In this document: positions 35,496-42,216 of the stretch, one piece after another
Numbering within the stretch: the first letter of the stretch is position 1
Layout: each line of letters begins with the position of its first letter
Source: Sulfopaludibacter sp035551455
Lineage (GTDB): Bacteria; Acidobacteriota; Terriglobia; Bryobacterales; Bryobacteraceae
DNA: 64,000 nt
NCBI GenBank assembly: GCA_035551455.1
Contig: DASZMZ010000319.1
Span: 1 to 64,000 of the forward strand
Direction of reading: 5' to 3'
Position numbers and translations under genes: made by a program
Notes under the pieces: generated by a model
Told to the model about the DNA's origin: nothing
The model's database searches: none
The model's input: only the letters and a program-made list of their open reading frames with translations

Positions 35496-36002
35496 ATGGA
35501 AAAATTCCTGGAATCCATTCCGGAGTACGCCAAGGACCTCAAGCTCAACTTGAGCAGCGTACTCCGGCAACCGGAACTCACGGAACAGCAGGCGTGGGGC
35601 ACCGCCGTTTGCTCGGCGGTTGCCTCGCGCAACCCCAACCTGCTGGAAGCGATCCTGGCCGAAGCCGCCGGCCACCTCAATGAACAGGCCCTCTACGCCG
35701 CCAAGGCTGCCGCGGCCATTATGGGGATGAATAATATCTTCTACCGCTTCCGCCATCTCAGCACCAACCCGAAATATAGTGAGATGCCGGCCCGCCTGCG
35801 CATGCAGGTGATTCGTACTCATGGCAGCGACCCCGTGGATTTCGAACTCTGGTGCCTCGCCGTTTCGGCCATCAACGACTGCGGCGTCTGCATGGATGCG
35901 CACGAACATGTTCTGCGCGAAAAAGGCGTCAGCGAAGAGACGGTGCTGGCCGCCGTCCGCATCGCCTCGGTAATCCACGCGCTCGCCGCTGTCAGCCTAT
36001 GA
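35496..36002 (+). CDS. ahpD: AhpD-like alkyl hydroperoxidase
   Basis: The 168-residue all-helical AhpD-family protein has the redox/proton-relay motif CGVCMDAHE (Cys-x2-Cys-x3-His, about residues 128-135), preceded by EAILAEAAGH. In characterised systems AhpD reduces the oxidised AhpC using a lipoamide-bearing partner. It is the terminal gene of the regulator-phhB-ahpC-ahpD unit, and the convergent dioxygenase gene starts seven bases away. Confidence 0.92.
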   Translation: MEKFLESIPEYAKDLKLNLSSVLRQPELTEQQAWGTAVCSAVASRNPNLLEAILAEAAGHLNEQALYAAKAAAAIMGMNNIFYRFRHLSTNPKYSEMPARLRMQVIRTHGSDPVDFELWCLAVSAINDCGVCMDAHEHVLREKGVSEETVLAAVRIASVIHALAAVSL

Positions 36003-36009
36003 TCGAGAC

Positions 36010-36798
36010 CTACTGCTGCGTCAGTTCGAAGCTGCGCATCGAGAGGTTGCCGTACTGGAAGCCCTCGAATATCGGGACCACCTTCTCGTTGGGGAAGGCC
36101 GCGCCGAGCGTGATGAAGAGCGGGTCGAAATGCTCGGTAGTCGGCACCGAGAGGCGGGCATGCGGACCGGCGGAGCGATAGGCGAACAGCGACTCCAGAT
36201 TGCGCGCGGCCGCCTGCTTTGCGACCCACGCGTCGAACTCGGCGGCCCAATCGTCGACGGGAGCGGCTTTGTTCTCCATTCGCACCTTTCGCAGATTGTG
36301 GACGATGCCGCCGCTGCCGACCACCAGAATGCCGTCTTCGCGCAGGGGGCGAAGGGCGCGTCCGAGTTGAAACATCTCCTGCGGCTCGATGAACGGCATG
36401 GAGAGTTGCAGGACGGGCACTTTGGCTTCGGGCCAAGCGAGGCGCAGGGGAACCCAGGCGCCGTGGTCTAAGCCGCGTTCCGTATCAAAGCGTGTGGGAT
36501 GGCCCTCGGCGACCAGGGTGCGAGCCACGCGCGCGGCAATGCCGGGGTCGCCCGGCGCCGTGTAAGTGAGTTGGTATAACGCTTCGGGAAAGCCGCCAAA
36601 ATCGTAGAGCAGCGGCGCCGTGTCCCAAGCCGTGACACGCAGCGGCCGCGAGACCTGCCAGTGGGCCGAGACGATGAGGATCGCCTTCATGCCGGTGGTC
36701 CGCTGCCCGTACGCGCGCAATGCGGCGGCGTGATCGTCGCCGCCCAATCCGGACATGGGCGATCCATGTGCCAGGAACACAGCCGGCTGTCTGTCCAT
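36010..36798 (-). CDS. DODA-type extradiol aromatic-ring-opening dioxygenase
   Basis: The 262-residue protein matches the YgiD / 4,5-DOPA dioxygenase family of the LigB superfamily. It has metal ligands in FLAHGSPM (His11), VSAHW (about His46) and GLDHGAWVPL (about His114), and the GSGGIVHNL region. It would cleave catechol rings with iron or zinc at the active site; the natural substrate is not indicated by neighbours. It is convergent with ahpD and separated from rplI by a terminator-like hairpin. Confidence 0.9.
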   Translation of the reverse strand: MDRQPAVFLAHGSPMSGLGGDDHAAALRAYGQRTTGMKAILIVSAHWQVSRPLRVTAWDTAPLLYDFGGFPEALYQLTYTAPGDPGIAARVARTLVAEGHPTRFDTERGLDHGAWVPLRLAWPEAKVPVLQLSMPFIEPQEMFQLGRALRPLREDGILVVGSGGIVHNLRKVRMENKAAPVDDWAAEFDAWVAKQAAARNLESLFAYRSAGPHARLSVPTTEHFDPLFITLGAAFPNEKVVPIFEGFQYGNLSMRSFELTQQ

Positions 36799-36832
36799 AA
36801 CTTTGAGATGTCGGTGAATTTGGGAAAGATTC

Positions 36833-36859
36833 GGGCGGACCGGGGATGCCGGCCCGCCC
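36833..36859 (-). terminator. Strong hairpin after rplI
   Basis: GGGCGGACCGG (36833-36843) pairs with CCGGCCCGCCC (36849-36859) through eleven positions with one A-C mismatch and a five-base loop. It lies 14 bases after the rplI stop. The T-rich tract that follows on the minus strand is short (GAATCTTTCCC), so it may be a weak or factor-assisted terminator. Confidence 0.55.
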
Positions 36860-36873
36860 GCGATGCAGGGGAA

Positions 36874-37320
36874 CTACTCTTCTTTGGCAACCACCACGGT
36901 GATTTCCGCAGTGACGTCTTTGTGCAGTCTCACCGGGATCTTGAACTCGCCCAACTGTTTGATGGGCTCGTCCAACTGGATCTTGCGGCGATCGATGGTG
37001 TAGTTCTTGGCAGCCAGCGCGTCGGCGATGTCTTTCGAAGTGACCGACCCGAACAACTGATCGTTCTCGCCGGCCTTTTGCGTAATGGTCACGCTCACGC
37101 CGGTCATCAGATTGGCCAGTTCCTGCGCTTCGCCTTGCAGTTTGGCTTCCTTGCGCAGGTGAGCCTGACGCTCCTGCTCCACGATCTTCTTGTTGGATGC
37201 GTTGGCGGCGACGGCCAGTTTCTTGGGCAGCAGGAAATTACGGGCGTAACCGGGAGCGACTTTGACCACTTCGCCCCGACTGCCCAATTTTTCGATATCT
37301 TCTCTCAGTATGACTTCCAT
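36874..37320 (-). CDS. rplI: 50S ribosomal protein L9
   Basis: The 148-residue two-domain ribosomal protein has the L9 signature GSRGEVVKVAPGYARNFLLPKKLAV near residues 13-37, a long central helix and the C-terminal domain ending in TAEITVVVAKEE. It binds 23S rRNA and stabilises the peptidyl-tRNA region. It is the last gene of the acyP-apt-ispE-prs-ctc-pth-rpsF-rpsR-rplI unit and is followed by a hairpin. Confidence 0.97.
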   Translation of the reverse strand: MEVILREDIEKLGSRGEVVKVAPGYARNFLLPKKLAVAANASNKKIVEQERQAHLRKEAKLQGEAQELANLMTGVSVTITQKAGENDQLFGSVTSKDIADALAAKNYTIDRRKIQLDEPIKQLGEFKIPVRLHKDVTAEITVVVAKEE

Positions 37321-37335
37321 GCAAGTTCCTCCTGC

Positions 37336-37635
37336 CTAAAACTGCGCCGCGAACGGCAGCAGCGCAATGTTCCGCGCCTTTTTAATGGCATCCGTGAGCC
37401 GCCGCTGGTGCGGCGCGCAAACACCCGAAATGCGGCGGGGAATGATTTTGCCCCGTTCCGCCACAAAGGCGTGCAACATCTTCACGTCTTTATAGTTGAT
37501 GTCGTCAATTTTTTCGACGCAGAAACGGCATACCTTCTTGCGCCGGAAATATTGCTTCTTCTGGGTGGCAACAGCCTTGTCACCGCCGGTGGGACGCTGC
37601 CCCGCACTGCCTGGTCTTCCTTTAGATTCCGCCAT
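37336..37635 (-). CDS. rpsR: 30S ribosomal protein S18
   Basis: The 99-residue S18 has the family block KKVCRFCVEKIDDINYKDVKMLHAFVAERGKIIPRRISGVCAPHQRRL. The Cys pair CRFC with a later GVCAPH suggests a zinc-binding form. A basic, Gly-rich N-terminal tail of about 30 residues precedes it. It is three bases after rpsF; the ssb gene usually found between rpsF and rpsR is absent. Confidence 0.97.
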   Translation of the reverse strand: MAESKGRPGSAGQRPTGGDKAVATQKKQYFRRKKVCRFCVEKIDDINYKDVKMLHAFVAERGKIIPRRISGVCAPHQRRLTDAIKKARNIALLPFAAQF

Positions 37636-37638
37636 GGG

Positions 37639-38085
37639 TTAGGCCTCCTTCGGTACGCCGGGCATTACCGCCGGCGATTCGGTCATTTGCTGGGCCAGAG
37701 ATGGTTGGGCCGGAGCGGGTCCAGCCGGGGCAGCCGCGGCACGCTTGGCGGCGCGCTTGTCCCTTGCCTTCTTCCGCTTGTCCAGACGCTTCAGCGTCAT
37801 ATCAATGCGCACGGTCAAGAATTTCAGGACCATGTCGGCCACGCGCAGACGGCGCTCGAGTTCCTTTACCGATTCGGGCGAAGCGGTGAACTGGAACAGC
37901 ACATACGTGCCTTCGCGGTACTTATCCACCTTGTAAGCCAGGCGGCGCTTGCCCCACTTGTCGACTTTGTCTACCGTTGCGCCCAGATTGGTCAACTGCG
38001 TTTTCAACTGCTCGATCAACGCGTCGACTTCCTCTTCGGCTGCATCGGGTTTCACGATGAACAGCTCTTCGTAAATCCTAGTCAT
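37639..38085 (-). CDS. rpsF: 30S ribosomal protein S6
   Basis: The 148-residue S6 has the conserved start YEELFIVKPDAAEEEVDALIEQ and WGKRRLAYKVDKYREGTYVLFQF. A C-terminal extension rich in Lys/Arg and then Ala/Pro (about 105-148) exceeds the bacterial average. S6 pairs with S18 in the platform of the small subunit. Its ATG overlaps the pth stop (four bases). Confidence 0.97.
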   Translation of the reverse strand: MTRIYEELFIVKPDAAEEEVDALIEQLKTQLTNLGATVDKVDKWGKRRLAYKVDKYREGTYVLFQFTASPESVKELERRLRVADMVLKFLTVRIDMTLKRLDKRKKARDKRAAKRAAAAPAGPAPAQPSLAQQMTESPAVMPGVPKEA

Positions 38086-38672
38086 TCTTCCTCTTCATTT
38101 AAGCCTGGGGCGCGACGATTGTATCTCGTCATGGCCATTACGACGCCCTCGGCGATTATTGAACGCGTGGCATCGGCCGCGTAGCCGATGAACTCGTCCA
38201 ATTCCTTCATCTGCGATCGCTTTACCGGCGACAACAGAAAATCCGTTCCGCTTTTCAGCGGGTGGCCGGGATGGACTCCCAACCGAACTCTGACAACTTC
38301 GCTGCTACCCAGGCTGGCAATGACGCTTTTCATGCCATTATGTCCAGCCGCCGAACCCTTCGGCTTGATCTTCAGCCCCATCCAACCCAAGTCCAACTCG
38401 TCATAAACTACGATCAGTGCGCTGGGCTCGATGGAATGCTTTTCCATCAGCGGCACGAGCGATGTGCCGCTGAGGTTCATATACGTTTGCGGCTTGGCCA
38501 GCATCACCGGATGGCCGTCGATTTCGCCCATACCGACGAGCGCCTTGGAATCTTTCCGGGTGATCCGAATGCCATGCCGCTCGGCCAGCCGGTCCACCGT
38601 AAGGAACCCCATGTTGTGAGGCGTGAGCGCGTACTCCTCGCCCGGATTCCCCAGACCGGCCACCAGAAACAT
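38082..38672 (-). CDS. pth: Peptidyl-tRNA hydrolase
   Basis: The 196-residue enzyme recycles peptidyl-tRNA released from stalled ribosomes. Signatures are FLVAGLGNPGEEYALTPHNMGF with the catalytic His, MLAKPQTYMNLSG, VVYDELDLGWMGLKIKPKGSAAGHNGMKSV and the later RVRLGVHPGHP. It sits six bases after ctc, a common arrangement, and overlaps rpsF by four bases. Confidence 0.97.
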   Translation of the reverse strand: MFLVAGLGNPGEEYALTPHNMGFLTVDRLAERHGIRITRKDSKALVGMGEIDGHPVMLAKPQTYMNLSGTSLVPLMEKHSIEPSALIVVYDELDLGWMGLKIKPKGSAAGHNGMKSVIASLGSSEVVRVRLGVHPGHPLKSGTDFLLSPVKRSQMKELDEFIGYAADATRSIIAEGVVMAMTRYNRRAPGLNEEEE

Positions 38673-38678
38673 GGAAGA

Positions 38679-39356
38679 CTATTTCTTCTTGCCCTTTTCC
38701 TCGGCCGGAGCTTCTTCGTCCTTCTTGCCTTTCTTGGCTACTTCGGGCTCGGCGGTGGTGGCAGCGGCTTCGGGGGTGGCAGCGACTTCTTCGGCGCGCA
38801 AGGCGACGATGTGGGCAATCACGGTATCGGCGGCGCTCACCAGTTTCATGGAGCCAGAAAGTTCCACGTTGCTGGCGCGCTTGCTCTGGCCGATCATCAG
38901 TTCGGTCACGTTCACCGTGAAGCTCTCCGGAATCTCGTCCGGCAAGCATTCGATGTCGATCGAACGGGTGATGACTTCGAGCAGTCCGCCTTGCACCTTC
39001 ACGCCCGCCGGTTCGCCCGCGGTGTGTACCGGGACGCTGACGCGGATGCGCTTGGTGAGATCGATGCGCTTCAGGTCGGCATGCAGCAGCGTGCCTCTGA
39101 TGGGATCCAACTGCTGGTCCACCACCATGACCGGAGTGCTCTCGCCGCCTTGAACGGCCAGCGTAAAGATCGTGTTGAATCCGGTATTGCTGCGGATGAT
39201 CTTGTTTAGCTCGCGCGGATTGAGCGCGACGCTGACAGGGTCCTGATAGGCGCCGTAGACGATGGCCGGAATGAGTCCGGCTACGCGAGTGCGGTACGCT
39301 TCGTTCTTACCGCGCGAGGTACGCACCTCGGCGGCGACAGTAATATCTTTTCTCAC
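38679..39356 (-). CDS. ctc: 50S ribosomal protein L25 / general stress protein Ctc
   Basis: The 225-residue long-form L25 (TL5/Ctc) binds 5S rRNA. The N-terminal domain shows VRTSRGKNEAYRTRVAGLIPAIVYGAYQDPVSVALNPREL, and the C-terminal beta domain spans about 95-190. A highly charged tail of Lys, Glu and Ala (about 195-225) follows. It starts with GTG behind an AGGAGA site. The upstream 93-base gap from prs can form a hairpin (39388-39413). Confidence 0.96.
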   Translation of the reverse strand: MRKDITVAAEVRTSRGKNEAYRTRVAGLIPAIVYGAYQDPVSVALNPRELNKIIRSNTGFNTIFTLAVQGGESTPVMVVDQQLDPIRGTLLHADLKRIDLTKRIRVSVPVHTAGEPAGVKVQGGLLEVITRSIDIECLPDEIPESFTVNVTELMIGQSKRASNVELSGSMKLVSAADTVIAHIVALRAEEVAATPEAAATTAEPEVAKKGKKDEEAPAEEKGKKK

Positions 39357-39387
39357 TTACCTATCTCCTATACGGGGTCGAAGTCCG

Positions 39388-39413
39388 TTGGGTCCGTTTG
39401 CGCGGACTTACCG
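39388..39413 (-). other. Hairpin in the prs-ctc gap
   Basis: On the minus strand AAGTCCG and CGGACTT can pair across a ~15-base loop in the untranslated region before ctc; an alternative GTCCG/CGGAC pairing has a six-base loop. It may be an attenuator or processing site, but no T-tract marks it as a terminator. Boundaries are approximate. Confidence 0.3.
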
Positions 39414-39449
39414 TGGGTTCGAAAATCCCGTTGAAATCAGTTCTCAGTT

Positions 39450-40400
39450 CTAAATAAAAAGCACACTCACCGACGTCTCTTCGTGTATCGACCGGATGGC
39501 TTGCGCCAGCAACTTCGCAATCGACAACGATCGGATCCGGCTGGAATTCTTCTTCTCTTCCGACAGCGGAATCGAATTCGTCACCACTACTTCTTTCAAG
39601 CACGATGCCTCGATCCGCTTCACTGCCGCACCGGAAAGCACCGCATGGGTGGCGCAGGCGGAAACACTCACAGCCCCCTTTTCCAGCAGGGCCTCCGCGC
39701 CTTTGACCAGCGTACCGGCGGTGTCGATCAGATCGTCCACCAGCAGGCAATGCCGGCCCACTACATCGCCGACCACATTCATGACTTCGGCGACATTGGC
39801 CTCTTCGCGCCGTTTATCAATAATCGCCAGCGGAGCATTGAGCCGCTTCGCAAACGCGCGCGCGCGCTCCACGCCTCCCGCATCCGGCGAAACCACGGTA
39901 ATGTCGGGGACATTGAGCGACTTGAAATAATCGATCATGACCGGCGCAGCAAACAGGTGATCCACCGGAATATCGAAGAATCCCTGAATCTGCGCTGCGT
40001 GCAGATCGACGGTTAAAACCCGGTCGGCGCCGGCCGTTTCCAGCAGAGCCGCTACCAGGCGGGCAGAAATCGGAACGCGCGGCTTGTCCTTACGGTCTTG
40101 CCTAGCGTACCCATAATAGGGTAACACTGCCGTGATGCGTTCCGCTGAGGCCCGCTTCAGCGCGTCGATCATCAGCAGCAGTTCCATGAGATTGCTGTCC
40201 ACCGGCGTGCAGGTGGGCTGGATAATGAAGACATCGCCGCCGCGGACGTTTTCCTGAATTTGCAGGTAAATTTCGCCGTCGGCAAACTGCTTGATCATGG
40301 CGCGGCCCAGCTCCACCCCTACACCGAGGTAGTGGCAGATCTCCCGAGAGAGTTCGGGATTGGCGTTGCCTGTGAAGATTTGTAATCTGTCGTGAGTCAT
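39450..40400 (-). CDS. prs: Ribose-phosphate pyrophosphokinase
   Basis: The 316-residue PRPP synthase feeds purine, pyrimidine, histidine and NAD synthesis. The start at 40400 gives MTHDRLQIFTGNANPELSREIC and overlaps the ispE stop (ATGA); the frame is open further upstream only inside ispE. Motifs include YYGYARQDRKDKPRVPISARLVA, the VVSPDAGGVERARAFAK segment and the PRPP loop CLLVDDLIDTAGTL. Its product is the co-substrate of apt in the same unit and of hpt elsewhere in the window. Confidence 0.97.
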   Translation of the reverse strand: MTHDRLQIFTGNANPELSREICHYLGVGVELGRAMIKQFADGEIYLQIQENVRGGDVFIIQPTCTPVDSNLMELLLMIDALKRASAERITAVLPYYGYARQDRKDKPRVPISARLVAALLETAGADRVLTVDLHAAQIQGFFDIPVDHLFAAPVMIDYFKSLNVPDITVVSPDAGGVERARAFAKRLNAPLAIIDKRREEANVAEVMNVVGDVVGRHCLLVDDLIDTAGTLVKGAEALLEKGAVSVSACATHAVLSGAAVKRIEASCLKEVVVTNSIPLSEEKKNSSRIRSLSIAKLLAQAIRSIHEETSVSVLFI

Positions 40401-41338
40401 CGCGCGTCGCGTGTTCGGGGCGGCCATGTTTTCGGTTCGACCAGTCCGTCGAGGGCTTTCCACCAGGCGGCACGGTATCGTGCGCGGCTGACGAGTGAAA
40501 TTCGGTGCGTGCTTTCTCTGTTACCTAATAAATCCATTGCGCGAGTTACGCCGGAACTCGAATCGAATAGCCCGAACAGCGCAGATCCGCTGCCCGTCAT
40601 CAGAGCCACCGACGCCCCCACACTTTTCAGCCGCTTCTTCCATTCAGCGAGACTCCTGTGCTGTTCGAAAACCACGGGTTCAAAATCGTTTTCGAAAGGC
40701 TCCTCGCCACCCCAACCAAACGTATGCGACTGGAAACTAAATATTTTATTTTGTTGTAATTCGGTTGTCAAACGGGGGCTCAGGTCGCGGTAGGCCTGAG
40801 CTGTGTTGACATGCAGTCCCGGAGCCACCAGAATTCCCGGACGCGAGGGCGCATCGGGTAGGGGATACAACTCTGTGCCGCGGCCAATCCCGGCCGCCGT
40901 TCCACCCAATAGGAAGAATGAAACGTCGCTGCCTAATTCCTGTGCCAGCTCACTTAATTTCCGCAGACCGAGCGGACGACCCACCAATGCCGGCAGCGCC
41001 AGCAGCACCGCCGCCGCGTCGCTCGACCCGCCTCCCAAGCCCGCTCCCATCGGGATTAGCTTGGTGAGTTTCATCTCGACGCGGCCACTGGCACGCATCG
41101 CGTCCATGGCCAGACGCGCCGCCTTTGTCACCAGATTGTCAGGAATGTTCAGACCGTCGGAAAGCTCAATCCGGCTCTGGCGCGCCGGAGTGTAGCCAAT
41201 CTCCAGCGTATCGGCGAGCGAAATGGTCTGGAAAATGGTGCGGAGTTCGTGATAGCCGTCGGGCCGCTTGCCCAACACACGCAGGTCGAGATTGATTTTG
41301 GCCAGCGCGCGGACGCGCACGCGGCGGGCGATGCTCAT
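40397..41338 (-). CDS. ispE: 4-diphosphocytidyl-2-C-methyl-D-erythritol kinase
   Basis: The 313-residue GHMP kinase of the methylerythritol phosphate pathway has the N-terminal AKINLDLRVLGKRPDGYHELRTIFQ and the ATP loop IPMGAGLGGGSSDAAAVL (about residues 92-109). The C-terminal VALMTGSGSALFGLF completes the active site. It overlaps apt upstream and prs downstream by four bases each, the ispE-prs order being common in bacteria. Confidence 0.96.
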   Translation of the reverse strand: MSIARRVRVRALAKINLDLRVLGKRPDGYHELRTIFQTISLADTLEIGYTPARQSRIELSDGLNIPDNLVTKAARLAMDAMRASGRVEMKLTKLIPMGAGLGGGSSDAAAVLLALPALVGRPLGLRKLSELAQELGSDVSFFLLGGTAAGIGRGTELYPLPDAPSRPGILVAPGLHVNTAQAYRDLSPRLTTELQQNKIFSFQSHTFGWGGEEPFENDFEPVVFEQHRSLAEWKKRLKSVGASVALMTGSGSALFGLFDSSSGVTRAMDLLGNRESTHRISLVSRARYRAAWWKALDGLVEPKTWPPRTRDAR

Positions 41339-41883
41339 TTGTCGTACTGCAGCAGAGAAAACACGTCGTAGCCGGGCAGTCTCTGCCGGCCGTTCAGGAA
41401 CGTCAGTTCGACCACGAACCCCATCCCTACCACTTCGCCGCCGGCCTCGGTCACCATGCGGGCCGCCGCAGAGGCCGTGCCGCCGGTGGCCAGAAGGTCA
41501 TCCACAATCAGCACCCGGCAACCCTTCATCACGGCGTCTTTGTGCATTTCCAGCGTATCGGTGCCGTATTCCAGGTTGTAAGTGATGCTGACCACTTCCG
41601 CCGGGAGTTTTTTGGGCTTGCGCACGGGCACGAAGCCAGCGCCGAGCGCGTAGGCCAGCGCCGGGGCGAAGATGAAGCCGCGCGCTTCGATACCGAGCAC
41701 GACATCCACCTGCGCGTCACGGTAGTGATTCTTCAAGCCATCGATCACACCTCGGAAACCGGTCTTGTCCTTGAGCATCGTTGTGATGTCGTAGAAGAGA
41801 ATTCCGGGCTTAGGGAAGTCGGGGACTTCGCGTATCAGTGCTTTGATGTCGTCCATTTGGGGTGCCGTTGCGTTCGAGGGCAT
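41335..41883 (-). CDS. apt: Adenine phosphoribosyltransferase
   Basis: The 182-residue enzyme converts adenine and PRPP to AMP. Signatures are IREVPDFPKPGILFYDITTMLKD, VLGIEARGFIFAPALAYALG and the PRPP motif VLIVDDLLATGGTASAAA. It lies nine bases after the acylphosphatase gene and overlaps ispE by four. A 12-residue N-terminal extension precedes the conserved part; a start at a later codon is possible. Confidence 0.96.
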   Translation of the reverse strand: MPSNATAPQMDDIKALIREVPDFPKPGILFYDITTMLKDKTGFRGVIDGLKNHYRDAQVDVVLGIEARGFIFAPALAYALGAGFVPVRKPKKLPAEVVSITYNLEYGTDTLEMHKDAVMKGCRVLIVDDLLATGGTASAAARMVTEAGGEVVGMGFVVELTFLNGRQRLPGYDVFSLLQYDK

Positions 41884-41892
41884 GACATTCCT

Positions 41893-42177
41893 TTATACCT
41901 CGATTCGAAATGAACCATACTGCTGGATCGCCGCCTCCTGTTCGTCCACGCCGCGCACGTCAGACCACATGGGTCCGCGATGGAGCATGCCCGCCAGTTG
42001 CGAGAGCTTCTCTTCGGTCCCCACAGCGTAGACTTCCACGCGTCCATCATCGAGGTTGCGGGCGTACCCCGTAAGTCCCAGACCGGCCGCGGCTTTTTGC
42101 GCGAAGCTGCGATACCCCACGCCCTGCACGCGTCCGCGCACCCACCATCGCTTTGCTGATTCTTTCCTGGCAGCCAT
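41893..42177 (-). CDS. acyP: Acylphosphatase
   Basis: The 94-residue protein hydrolyses carboxyl-phosphate bonds. The active-site motif VRGRVQGVGYRSFAQKAA with the key Arg and the NLDDGRVEVYAVG segment are intact. The start at 42177 gives the normal family length; an earlier in-frame start would overlap the divergent membrane-protein gene. It is the first gene of a long minus-strand unit. Confidence 0.94.
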   Translation of the reverse strand: MAARKESAKRWWVRGRVQGVGYRSFAQKAAAGLGLTGYARNLDDGRVEVYAVGTEEKLSQLAGMLHRGPMWSDVRGVDEQEAAIQQYGSFRIEV

Positions 42178-42204
42178 CCCGAGGGAGAGGATAACACCCG
42201 CCGC

Positions 42205-42210
42205 TATACT
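42205..42210 (+). promoter_or_regulatory. -10 box of the membrane-protein array (leaderless candidate)
   Basis: TATACT ends six bases before the GTG start at 42217, so transcription would begin at or within a base or two of the start codon. No clear -35 element is seen at the usual distance. Confidence 0.45.
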
Positions 42211-42216
42211 GGAGCA

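Noticed and set aside
39361..39449. Possible tRNA in the prs-ctc gap (GGGTTCGAAAATCCC looks like a T arm)
   Set aside because: The stem does not pair correctly around the loop and no acceptor or anticodon arms can be drawn.
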